A DNA stretch of 64,000 nucleotides from contig JAQMRL010000003.1 of the NCBI GenBank assembly GCA_035578175.1, forward strand, positions 110,082,819-110,146,818, given 5' to 3'. The notes beneath the pieces were generated by a model, which was not told where the DNA came from, ran no database searches, and was given only the letters and a program-made list of their open reading frames with translations. Position 1 is the first letter of the stretch. Every line of letters begins with the position of its first letter. The DNA is from Catonia carolina. Taxonomy: Eukaryota > Arthropoda > Insecta > Hemiptera > Achilidae. Shown piece by piece: positions 11,572 to 21,879 of this stretch. The translations under genes were made by a program, and so were the position numbers.

Positions 11572-13806
11572 AAAGGAACAAAAACATTGAAATAGTGTGC
11601 TTGTATGAAGATTGTCAACATTATGTCAGACCTAAAATTAAAATTAATAAAAACTGCAAAACCTATAAAAATATCAGTTGGGCGTTAAGCCCCAGTATGT
11701 TTCTTATACTTTAAATGTGGTAATGTATTTTTCAACCCTTCACAATCATGATATCAAACTTAAAATCAACATTCTTCAAAATTTATCGAGTCAATCCGAT
11801 GAACGTTTGCAAACGTATTTTATTAAATCAGGTTATGTTAAAATTACGAAAGAAAATCGGATGGCAAACAACACGATTTTAATTCAAAACTTAATTCTAT
11901 ACGTAAATCGCATCAAAACATTACGTTGTTATTAAAATTTAAAAGAAAAATATGTATATAACCCCAAGATGGCTACCGGTATTAAAGGAACAAAATTAAA
12001 AATAGGATGAACAATAAACACTTCAATAATCAACATGACGTTGAAATATCATACCATCGGTTTGAAATAAAAATCGTTACGTTAAATTTTATCATATTTG
12101 ATAGTTTTAATCATGTTTAGAGATATCGTAGGCGTGCATGAAGACTGCAATATCAAATTACAAGATAAATGCTTAGCAGAAAAAGTTACCAAAAAACCGC
12201 TAACTAACCAATTATGAACCATTAAAACACATACAACCATAAAATGGATCTTAAAAAACTATGTTTTACCTTTAACAGGCCGTATTAAGCAAAAAACTTG
12301 TTAAATTCCACCAACAACAGTTACAGAATTCCGCAAACCAGTAACGCTCACCACTAAAAATAAAACAAAGAGAATTGAACGAGGTGCCAACAATAAGAGA
12401 GTAAAATATAGGATGTCCGCGGCAAAAGTTAGTTTTTCACTCCTACAATATTACTAATATGTAATATAAAACTTCATAAACACCAGTAGTTTTTGAGCCA
12501 TTCAAAAATATTCTTTTAATTAATTGAATATCATGCTCAAGATATGATTAAGTCCATCTTAAACAATACGTCGTACCGATCAAAATCTGTTTTTTTGTAA
12601 ATAGAATAAAATATATACCCTATATTACATTATTGATGAAGCTTAGGGCCCGTTTAAATTAAACATTCCACATTTTTTGAATATTTCTTGTGATGCATAA
12701 AAAAATATGGGAAATACCTATAGGCAGTAACATAGAACGCTGATTCCCAAACCGTAAAAATAATGTTTATTATAAGTAAAATAATTACGCTCTACGCTAT
12801 AAAATTACTACTCTCTACATTTTGATAAAATTAAAGATTTATTACAGTAATTTGTACAAATACAAATTTTAAAAAAAAATGTTGTGCATTTTCTTCTATT
12901 TTCCGATCAGTTGTAATTTTTGGTATACATATTTCATATGAATCCATTATATTTTACAGATAATACAGAAAGCATTGGCAATTTGTGCTGTCTGATTGCG
13001 ATTGGTTTTTTTTCAATGTTGATGTATGTTGCACGCGAAGTGTGGGCGTGAGTAATGATTGTGTGATGTGTACCATAAAAAGAAGTTTGGTTATCGGTGT
13101 TATCAATAATTTTTGTTTATGTGTGATTTATGAAGTTTAGATTTTGTACTCCATTGTCACGTCATCCAGAATTTGGTTTATGATTAAATGATCTGTTAAG
13201 ATACACAGAAGTTCTGTCAGTTTATTTAATTTTAAGATACTTATATGGCGTATTTTTGAAACAGGTAAGGTTATCCTAGTAAAGTTAAACCTGTTTGTGT
13301 AGTTTTTCAGTAGTTTTTTATGTTTAATAGTTCCCGATTAAAATAATTTTTCGTTTAATTTTACTTTACTGTGTGTGTTTGTGTCGCTGATGTTTATTAC
13401 GTTAGCTGACGTTTCCTAAAAAAACATTACGAAGAGAGCTTAAGTTATTTTTTCCTGTTTGCGAACACGAATAACTAATCTTAGTTGTTATTAGACCAAA
13501 TTTTGGTTTTATTATGAAATTATAACTGGATTCTTAGGGTTCTCGTGCCAAAAATGTTTTCAAACATGTAATACAGTTCACTATTGCAGATTTTATAAAA
13601 ATAAATCTTAAACTGTGAAATAAAAACTAAAAATTACAGTAAGTTTTAATTTGAAATTGCACCTTTTTGGTTCATTTAACGTATTTTAGCTCGTGTCAGT
13701 TTTTTTTTTAACAAGATATGCCTATTTAGCTTACATTTGTTTAAACTAGTGTGTATTGAGTATACACGATAAGTAATAAAAAATATGATTGTGAACATAC
13801 CTTATC
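11572..13806. other. AT-rich DNA, no gene recognised
   Basis: No conserved coding exon seen. The segment 13020-13265 is slightly more complex and ends at a good splice donor, so it may be an untranslated exon. The 85-codon open frame at 11678-11935 has no recognisable similarity and AT-driven composition. Confidence 0.4.
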
Positions 13807-14080
13807 TTTTATGATTGTCTTACGTCTGATACCTACATAGAAAAGGTAGAATCACGATAGTGAGATAGAAACTGGAGTATTTTAGATGTGTTCTGCCATT
13901 TGATAACTGGAGATCTGTTGCAGTTGTTTGTACCGTGAAAAATAGCAGGTGTGAGAGGATCATAGGACGATGAAGAACATCTGGGCTAAAGATTCTATTT
14001 GACTGGTATTAGTGGTCATCTGTGGAACTATTTAGGGCAGGACATTCCAAAGTAGTGAAGGGAAATAAAGCTATTTTTTT
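13807..14080 (+). repeat. Duplicated segment, copy A
   Basis: This segment of about 275 bp, starting at ATGATTGTCTTACG, is repeated in the same orientation from 14982, where it is split by a LINE and a SINE. It ends in a T run exactly where R1 copy 3 begins. Confidence 0.7.
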
Positions 14081-14980
14081 ACCTTCTCCTGCCTATATGA
14101 ATATATTAGAAGGAAAGTATTGTTTTCATGTCAATTTTAAGAAATCGAGTTTTCACCGGATCTACACGTTTTCAGACCCCCTGAACCCAACAAAACATGT
14201 TTTTAGCGATTGGTCTGTGTGTGTGAACAGAATATCTCAAGAACGGAACATCGTACAAACTTGAAACTTAAGTTACATACCACTACCGGACCCGACATGA
14301 ACATTTTCATCAAAATCGGTCAACCGAAAGTAGTAGTTCGTATAATTTTTCACTTTTTTGCGATTTTCTCCAAAACTGGTCCTACGATTTTTTTTCATTT
14401 ACTTATATGCCTATTACGCCTCATTTACTTAATTTTTTATGCTCTACAAGATAGGGTAGGTGCCATGTTTGCTGAAATTCTTGGTGAGGAAAAAATTGTT
14501 TTTTTAAGATTGTGGCTTTAATATGCATTTAGCACAAAAAATTATATAATAAAAAATGTACAGAATTTAAAATTCTACAACTTTTATTTCATACATTTTT
14601 TTGTATAACGCTTAGTTTAGCGGTAATTAGCAATTTTCGGTTTTTTTCTTACGAAAATGTATGAAAATTCTATTTCGGCCTAAGTATGAATTTTACGACT
14701 AAAGTGTATATAATAAAATTTATAGGAAATTAAAAGATCTACAACTTTTACTTAAAGAATTTTTTTTAGTGTCTTAGTTTAGCATGAAAGAGTGATTTTC
14801 CGTATTTTTAAGCCAAACTGAGGTTGATTTTCATTTTGTGTCTTTCAGTCTTGATTAAAATTAGTTATATTTATTGTGGTTAGTTTTTTGTTTATTTCTA
14901 ATGTTTTATTACTAATGTTAGGGGTATTGTTAATTATTTGCATTGGCAAGAGAAAGTTGTGTGAGTGTTTCACACCAGAT
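14081..14980 (+). mobile_element. R1 element, near full length (copy 3)
   Basis: Left end at CCTTCTCCTGCCTATAT, short TGTGTGTG tract near 14220, both internal repeats, right subterminal GGCAAGAGAAAGT and the GTGTGAGTGTTTCACAC stem-loop. The 103-codon frame inside it is not conserved among copies. It lies precisely between duplicated segments A and B. Confidence 0.8.
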
Positions 14981-15164
14981 TTTTTTATGATTGTTTTGCA
15001 TCTGATAGTTACATAGAAAAGGTAGAGTTGTTAATACGATAATGAGAGATAGAAACTGAAGTATTTCAGATGTGTTAACTGATCATGTGATAACTGGAGA
15101 TCTGTTGCAATTGTTTGTACCGGGAAAAATAGCAAGTGTGAGAGAATTATAGGACGATGAACAT

Positions 15165-15605
15165 TTTTTTTCATCCAGGAGACTCCAAAGGGAGTATAGG
15201 ACATGTCAAGATAAAACTGATAAACTGAAAGTTTATCACCATTGATAAATTCATCACTTACCACCAAAAAATTGTTTTTGCTACTGCTTACTTCAGTAGG
15301 CTTGTCATGAACCCCATTGAATCAAATATCACACAAAATGAAAAATAAAAAATCAAACACAATGATAAATTCATCACTTACTAAGTTTTTCCTGCTACTG
15401 CTTAACTCAGTAGGCTTGTCATGAACCCCTTTGTATCAAATAGTACACAATATTTGTTTAATTACAAGTTAAATACCAAAACTATTTAGAAAGGAATTCG
15501 TGCACACTGTAAAATGTTTCATCAATCAAATATTGCTTTAACTTTTTTTTAAAATGACTTAAATTATCACAACTTTTTAAACCTAGAGGTAATTTATTGA
15601 TGTAT
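15165..15605 (-). pseudogene. 5'-truncated LINE 3' end
   Basis: On the minus strand the first about 120 bp encode the last residues of a jockey/CR1-type reverse-transcriptase protein (NKLPLGLKSCDN, FKKKLKQYL, FYSVHEFLSK, stop). A 3' untranslated region follows with a duplicated block of about 120 bp (15242-15455), ending at GTCTCCTGGATG and a short A tail. A matching 3' end lies at 37990-38030 on the plus strand. Confidence 0.7.
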
Positions 15606-15687
15606 TTTCATCATCTGGGCTAAAGATTCTTTTTGACTGGTATTAGTGCTCATCTGTGGAACTATTTAGGGCAAGACATGCCAAAGT

Positions 15688-16080
15688 CTGCCCATAACAG
15701 ACAGGTGGAGTGTCAGATTATTTACACTCAATCTGTTCGTTGCAGGGCTAAAATAAATAGTTCTGTTTTTTATCACATGGTCAGCCAATTAAATGACTGA
15801 ATCATTTAAGAACAGAAGAGGTAGAGGTGTAAAAGACACTAGTCAGAGTTATCTCCTCTGAAAGTAATGGATTTCATTTTACAGCCAGACCCTGTGGTGA
15901 ATGAAGTGAAGGTGTCATTTGCAGAGTGGAAAATATGTGCTTTTCAGAGGGCCCAGCATGCTGATAAGGGTACTTTTCCACTCAGTGAGGAAGGCAATTG
16001 TAAAACTTCTACTCCTCGTTTTTACTTAGTAAAACCTCTACAGGTTCAAACCAGCCTTTCGGCTGATGACCTTAACAACA
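15688..16080 (+). mobile_element. SINE-B copy a, complete with 12-bp target duplication
   Basis: 393 bp from TCTGCCCATAACAG to the AACAAC tail. Flanked by perfect direct repeats ACATGCCAAAGT (15676-15687 and 16081-16092), which sets both ends. The 3' end has the CAGCCTTTCGGCTG hairpin followed by ATGACC. The head is not obviously tRNA, 5S or 7SL. Confidence 0.9.
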
Positions 16081-16232
16081 ACATGCCAAAGTAGTGAAAG
16101 AAAATAAAGCTATTTTTTGATAATGTGTTACTGTTAAAAACAGCCTGCTCAATAACAGGATTCTATAACCTGTAATTATAATAATACTGTCATCGTCCAG
16201 CCTACAATATAATGTACAGATGTGTTGTTTAC

Positions 16233-16628
16233 GTCATCAGCCGAAAGGCTGGTTTGAACCTGTAGAGGTTTTACTAAGTAAAAACGAGGATTGAGGTGGT
16301 TTACCATTGCCACAACTCACTGAATGGAAAAGTACACTTATCAGTATGCCGGGCCCTCTGAAAAGCACATATTTTCCACCCTGCAAACGACAACTTCACT
16401 TCATTCACCACAGGGTCTGGCTGTATAATGAAATTCATTACTTTCAGAGGAGATAATTCTGATTAGTGTCTTTTACACCTCTACCTCTTCTGTTCTCAAA
16501 TGATTCAGTCATTTAATTGGCTGACCATGTGATAAGAAACAGAACTATTTATTTTAGCCCGGCAACGAACAGATTAAGTGTAAATAATTTGACACTCCTC
16601 CTGTCTGTTACGGGCAAAATGTATAGAT
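16233..16628 (-). mobile_element. SINE-B copy b
   Basis: Full-length minus-strand copy, lying about 150 bp from copy a in the opposite orientation. It runs from the hairpin end near 16233 to the CCCGTAACAGACAGG head near 16628. Confidence 0.85.
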
Positions 16629-16905
16629 ATCAGATGAATTGATGTCCCATAGCTGAGCGAGTGAGAGGGAGATATATGGCATAACTACGCATGCACCTAA
16701 AGGCCTTTACCGTTATAATCCAGATCTGAAAACATACTACAGTCGTTATCTTGTTTGTTAGTTTACTGCGTGGATATAAACGCTTGCTCACAACATTGAG
16801 TAAAATTTATACAATGTTATTGGAACGGAGCGTATGGCTTGTGCGAGTGAGAGCATTATACATTCTCTCACTCCCTCGGCTAGGAGACTTTAGTTCATCT
16901 GAATT

Positions 16906-17171
16906 ATAATGAAATTTTTAGGAAATTGAAAGATCTAAAACTTTTATTTAGAGCATTTTTCTCGACAAAGCCTAGTTTAGCATGAAAGAGTGATTTTCCG
17001 TATTTTTAAGCCAAACTGAAGTTGATTTTCATTTTGCGTCTTTCACTCATGATTAAAATTAGTTTATTGAGGTTAATTTTTTGTTTATTTCTAATGTTTT
17101 ATTACTAATGTTAGGTTATATTGTTAATTATTTGCATCAGCAAGAGAAAGTTGTGTGAGTGTTTCACACCA
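16906..17171 (+). mobile_element. R1 right-end fragment (copy 4)
   Basis: Begins inside the second internal repeat (GGAAATTGAAAGATCTA) and runs to the terminal stem-loop GTGTGAGTGTTTCACAC. Roughly the left two thirds of R1 are missing. Confidence 0.75.
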
Positions 17172-17343
17172 AATTTATTTTTGGTTTAACGTCCGACTGT
17201 TTTGCAAATACTGGTAATGCAGACGGTGAAGGATAAAATGATTATTCGTAACGTATGGAAATATGCTGTGCCTGAATGGGATTCGAACCCAAGACCGCGT
17301 GATGAGATGCAAGCACGTTACCAACTACGCCAATGCAGCCGGC
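17172..17343 (-). mobile_element. tRNA-headed SINE (same family as 30781-30963)
   Basis: On the minus strand the head reads GCCGGCTGCATTGGCGTAGT with an A-box-like TGGCGTAGTTGG and a B box GGTTCGAATCC. The shared body CCGTCTGCATTACC...CAGTCGGACGTTAAACC follows. It lies directly against the R1 fragment and ends about 110 bp before the GMPPB splice acceptor. Confidence 0.8.
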
Positions 17344-17486
17344 ACCCTCAGTACTTGAAGAAGAATTTTTTTCTAAGAACATCTGTTAAATATCTTCACT
17401 TTTTCCCTTTTATACTTGGTGATTCTTATTAAATAAATGTGGTTATTGTTTTCAGGATGTGTGGCAAAGATGAAAAATTAGTCGAG

Positions 17487-18165
17487 ATGAAGGCACTAAT
17501 TCTAGTTGGCGGTTACGGCACTCGACTTCGGCCATTGACTCTGAGTCGACCGAAGCCTCTTGTTGAATTTGCAAACAAACCGATGTTGCTTCATCAGATG
17601 GAAGCACTGGTCGAAGCCGGCGTGACGCAAATAGTTCTCGCCGTTTCGTATCACGCCGAAGAAATGGAATGTGAACTAAAAGAGCAGGCATCTAGATTAG
17701 GTGTCAACCTCGTCTTTTCTCATGAAACAGAACCACTTGGTACTGCTGGTCCACTTGCTCTCGCTAGAGATATATTAAGTACGACCGACGAACCATTTTT
17801 CGTTCTCAATTCGGATATAATCTCCGAATTTCCATTCAAAGATATGTACGCATTCCATAAAAGTCATGGTAGAGAGGGTACAATTGTCGTCACTAAAGTT
17901 GAAGAACCTTCAAAATATGGAGTAGTCGTCTATCAACTAGATGGTCGCATCGAGAAATTTATTGAAAAACCTCAGGAATTCGTTTCGAACAAAATAAATG
18001 CAGGAATGTACATATTAAATCCATCCGTGTTACAAAGAATCCGGGTTCAACCGACCAGTATCGAAAAAGAAGTTTTCCCGTTCATGGCTCAAGAAGGTCA
18101 ACTGTATGCAATGGAGTTGCAGGGATTTTGGATGGATGTTGGACAACCTAGAGATTTCTTAACAG
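17487..18165 (+). CDS. GMPPB: Mannose-1-phosphate guanylyltransferase beta, coding exon 1
   Basis: Encodes residues 1-226 plus the first base of codon 227. The enzyme joins GTP and mannose-1-phosphate into GDP-mannose in the cytosol, the donor for N-glycans, O-mannosyl glycans and GPI anchors. Visible are the nucleotide-binding loop [20 protein letters not shown] near residue 5, [10 protein letters not shown], the NSD motif (VLNSDII), [14 protein letters not shown] followed by [13 protein letters not shown], and [15 protein letters not shown] 3' splice site (TTTTCAG, ending 17455) lies 31 bases upstream, so a 5' untranslated exon is expected. I chose the Met at 17487 because [11 protein letters not shown] is the family's usual start; an in-frame Met at 17457 would add ten residues. 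The donor is AACAG/GTACTA. The frame is intact and codon use is less AT-biased than the flanks. Confidence 0.97.
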
Positions 18166-18174
18166 GTACTATAT

Positions 18175-18900
18175 TGTGGCACTTATTGCTAAGGTCCGTT
18201 TCGGGATCTAGGTTATTAAATAATTAATACACTAAAGTTTACAAATTACAAATATTTATTAGACTAAAAGATTACAAAATAAATAATTAAACTAATTATA
18301 ATTAAATAGTACAATAAATGATTTAATAATTCACTTAAAATAAATAACAAACAATAAATAACTTAATAACTTACTTAGCCTATGTACAATCACTTTTATG
18401 GATTACACTAACATACAGAACACAAACTGCATTCACAAAAACTACACATTAACTTTACAATACACTCACAAAAAGACTTTACACAATACACACACAACAA
18501 AGGCAGTATAACAGTCGTCGACCAGCACAATTCTCGGAATTGTTAGCCTGCTATAACAAACCCGATAATCGCTTGTCGAAGATCAAACGGATACTGACTG
18601 GACCGCGCTCGGGGGTCTCCTTTTATAATCATTCACAAAGATCGTTCCAGAACAAAGTAGAGAAATCATAAGGTACAAAAATAACTCTTTATTAATGAAT
18701 GCTAGAAAAATCCATTTTAAACAAGTCAACTATTGTAAATAGAAAACGTAAACAACCTTATAAACAACTTCATAAAAATAGCTGTACACAATACTCTTTT
18801 ATAATAGGCATACCCTTTATGGTTAAAACTGTCATTTATTGCTGCTATTGTGGTGTTATTTTTATTATTCCTTAACTATTTTTATGAATGGAATTCTGGA
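18175..18900 (-). mobile_element. Candidate solo LTR
   Basis: Read on the minus strand, TATAAAAGGAG (about 18625) is followed by CCGAGCGCGG and then an arthropod-type initiator TCAGT about 30 bp later. Next come a GC-richer leader and, further on, an AATAAA-rich AT tail. This is the U3-R-U5 layout of an LTR. No internal retrovirus-like coding region is present and the ends and target duplication are unresolved, so a non-LTR explanation remains open. It begins almost at the GMPPB exon 1 splice donor. Confidence 0.4.
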
Positions 18901-18950
18901 ACATTCGCGAGCGATCCCGTCTTTTCTTCGAGCTTGTTACAATATTTTAT

Positions 18951-19089
18951 TACTTTCTCTTGCCTATATGAATATGTAGGAAGGAAAGTATTGTTTTCAT
19001 GTCAATTTTTCGAAATCAAGTTTTCACTGGATCTACACGTTTTCAGACCTCCTGAACCCAAAAAACATGTTTTTAGCGATTGGTCTGTC

Positions 19090-19131
<42 letters not shown>

Positions 19132-19374
19132 CGCGCACGTGCGGTGTGTGAACAGAATATTTCAAGAGCAGAACATCGTACATACTTGAAACCTGTATTT
19201 TTAACCCAAACTGAGGTCGATTTTCATTTTGCGTCTTTCACTCTTGATTAAAATAAGGTTATGTTTTGGGAGGTTAGTTTTTTGTTTATTTGTAATGTTT
19301 TATTACTAATGTTAGGTTTATTGTTAATTATTTGCATTGGCAAGAGAAAGTTGTATGAGTGTTTCACACCAGAT
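18951..19374 (+). mobile_element. R1 element, internally deleted (copy 5)
   Basis: Intact left end ACTTTCTCTTGCCTATAT, a long (TG)n(CG)n tract at 19092-19142, and an intact right end. About 500 bp are missing between GAACATCGTACATACTTGAA (about 19188) and the TAACCCAAACTGAGG block. Such internal deletions are normal for non-autonomous elements. Lies in the GMPPB intron. Confidence 0.8.
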
Positions 19375-19589
19375 CTTTATTATAGTGAATGCTCTATACC
19401 AATAGGCCATCTAGATAATAATAAAAATAATTTTTGAAGATTGTGGCGTTAAAGTGTGTATAAGTAAAGTTATAATGGGTGAGGTAGTGAATCGGGCAAT
19501 TATGAAAACACCGTGAGGAAGTTAAAAAATGTAGTTTAATTAATTTAGAATATACCAAGTAATACTTACATATTTACAATTTTTTATAA

Positions 19590-20020
19590 ATTACTTGAAA
19601 ATCATATCTTAAAGATGTTCTCCATTTTGTCGCACACATTCCTGAACTCGTGCATGAAGGTTATTCATCACATTTCGTAATGTGACTGTAGGAATTCGTG
19701 CCACTTCTTCATGTATCCGTTCCTTAAGTTCTCGTAAATTTTGAGGCGGTGGAGATTGGAAAACATGTGATTTTAATTGTCCCCGTTGAAATTAATCACA
19801 TGCAGAGAGATCTGGTGATTTGGCTGGCCATGAAATGTCTCCGTTCTCAGAAATGATGCGATTGGAAAACAAGCGTTGCAAAACATTAATTGAAGCCCTG
19901 GATGTGTGGCGGGTAGCACCGTCCTGTTGAAAAAACATGTTTTGGTAAGCCAGATTACGAACTAATTCCGGTTGAAGACAGTTCTCCAACATGTTAACAT
20001 AGCGCTGTGTATTCACGTGT
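19590..20020 (-). pseudogene. IS630/Tc1-mariner-superfamily transposase, C-terminal part
   Basis: On the minus strand the frame contains FFQQDGATRHTSR (second catalytic aspartate region) and ISENGDISWPAKSPDLSACD (third). The remainder, in another frame, reads NLRELKERIHEEVARI followed by an RVQECVRQNGEH-like end. The N-terminus is absent: R1 copy 6 starts exactly where it would lie. At least one frameshift after the SPDLSACD block. Confidence 0.75.
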
Positions 20021-20025
20021 GATTT

Positions 20026-20626
20026 TTTTTAAAATCGCCTGGTTTACTCAATTTTTTATTCTCTACAAGATAGGGTAGGCGCCATGTTTGCTGAAATTCT
20101 TGGTGAGGCTGTTTTTATGTAAATAAAGTGTTTTTAAGATTATGGCTTTAATATGTATTATATCGCAAAAATTTATATAATAAAAAAATGTAGAGAATTT
20201 AAAATTCAGCTTTTATTTCAAACATTTTTTTGTATAACGCTTAGTTTAGCAGTAATTAGCGATTTTCTGTTTTTTCTCACAAAAACGTGTAAAAAATCGA
20301 TTTTTTTAAGATTTAAAAAGCCTTAATATTCATTTTATGACAAAAGTGTGTATAATCAAATTTATAGGAAATTAAAAGATCTACGACTTTTATTTAAAGC
20401 ATTTTTCTCTACAGAGCCTAGTTTAGCGTGAAAGAGTGATTTTCCGTATTTTTAAGTTAAAACTGAGGATGATTTTCATTATGCGTCTTTCATATATGAT
20501 TAAAATTAGGTTATGTTTATTGAGGTTAGTTTTTTGTTTATTTCTAATGTTTTATTACTAATGTTAGGTTATATTGTTAATTATTTACATTGGCAAGAGA
20601 AAGTTGTGTGAGTGTTTCACACCTGA
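20026..20626 (+). mobile_element. R1 element, 5'-truncated (copy 6)
   Basis: Starts at AAAATCGCCTGGTTTACTCA in mid-element and continues through both internal repeats to the right stem-loop and ACCTGATTTTTTT. The left half is missing at the boundary with the transposase fragment. Lies in the GMPPB intron. Confidence 0.8.
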
Positions 20627-20994
20627 TTTTTTTTTGTAGTTAAAATGTTATAACCAGGCCTTGTAACATTTTCATCTGCTCTGAGGCTAGCGACAAGCTC
20701 ACATAAATGCTTGATAATGTCTAAAGTTTTAAAATTTACGATGTAAATTTTATTGCATGTGAAATAAATTAAATAATTTTATAAGTCAGTTAGTTGTTTT
20801 GTTCGGCTTTTACGATAAATGATAAAAATTTTATTGTTCATTATTTTAGCACATACAAGTATATATGCTGTACTATAATGTACTACAGTTCAATGAAATT
20901 TTATTATTACTTACTCTGGCTCTTTTGTAAAGTATTGAACGTATTGGAATCGTGAAAAATTTCTAACTATGAATGTTTTATTACCCCCTTTAAG

Positions 20995-21718
20995 TGCCCA
21001 TAACGGACAGGTGGAGTGTCAAGTTATTTACATCCAATCTGTTTGTTCCAGGGCTAAAATAAATAGTTCTGTTTCTTATCACATGGTCAGCCAATTAAAT
21101 TTTTTTTTTTGTAATCCCTAATGCGTGTATGTTGCAATCTGTTCAATTCAGAACAATAAGCAACCCCATGACCCAATGAGATGAGGATGATGTGTATGAC
21201 GTGTAAATGAGGTGTAGTCTTGTACAGACCCAGGCCGACCATTCCTGAGAGAGTATGGTTAATTGAACCACAATCATCAAAGTTCACTGGTAGCCACTGT
21301 CTAGCATTTAAATCCGTATAAAAGTAACTACCTTTACTAGGATTTGAACCAGGAACCTTCAGCTGTTAAACAGCTGATTTTGGCGACGACTTTACCTCTA
21401 GACCAACCCGGTGGGTTAGCCAATTAAATGACTGAATGATTTAAGAACATAAGAGGTAGCGGTGTAAAAGACACTAATCAGAGTTATCTCCTCTGAAAGT
21501 AGTGAATTTTATTATTATACAGCCAGACCCTGTGGTGAATGAAGTGAAGTTGGCACTTGCAGAGTGGAAAATATGTGCTTTTCAGAGGGCCCGGCATGCT
21601 GATAAGCATACTTTTCCAGTCAGTGAGGAAGGCAATTGTAAACCATCTCACTCCTCGTTTTACTTAGTAAAACCTCTACAGGTTCAAACCAGCCTACAGG
21701 CTGATGACCTAAACAACA
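20995..21718 (+). mobile_element. SINE-B copy c, with a second SINE inserted in it
   Basis: Flanked by perfect 12-bp direct repeats ACCCCCTTTAAG (20983-20994 and 21719-21730). At AGCCAATTAAAT it is opened by a tRNA-headed SINE (about 21101-21417). The 3' hairpin is CAGCCTACAGGCTG, keeping the stem while the loop changes. Confidence 0.9.
21101..21417 (-). mobile_element. tRNA-headed SINE nested in SINE-B
   Basis: On the minus strand it begins with CCCACCGGGTTGGTCTAGAG (A-box-like TGGTCTAGAGGT), has the B box GGTTCAAATCC about 50 bases on, a unique body, and ends GGGATTAC followed by A(n). Target duplication AGCCAATTAAAT at both sides (about 21089-21100 and 21418-21429). A different family from the one at 30781. 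Confidence 0.9.
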
Positions 21719-21879
21719 ACCCCCTTTAAGCCAAGATATTAATTTGTATATTTATACTTTAAAGGCTTTGCCTTGCTGCAACAATCATTTGCTTTCATGT
21801 CCACAAAGTAGGTCTATTCATAACCACCTGAAGCCAAAAAAGTGGTTTTTGGAATGATTGATATTCGGTTTGTAATTTC

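Larger units (their letters stand above)
14982..16119 (+). repeat. Duplicated segment, copy B, interrupted
   Basis: Homologous to 13807-14080 but opened by two insertions: a LINE 3' end (15165-15605) and a SINE-B (15688-16080). Uninterrupted matches include TAACTGGAGATCTGTTGCA and GAACTATTTAGGGCA. Because copy A lacks both insertions, it serves as their empty site. Confidence 0.7.

Noticed and set aside
14210..14521. 103-codon frame resembling frames in other R1 copies (for example FIKIGQPEVVVYS)
   Set aside because: The frames arise from shared R1 DNA, are broken differently in each copy, begin inside the TG microsatellite and match no known protein.
17202..17432. 76-codon frame just before GMPPB (PEWDSNPRPRDEMQARYQL)
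   Set aside because: It is the complement of the tRNA-headed SINE; such anticodon/B-box translations commonly masquerade as proteins.
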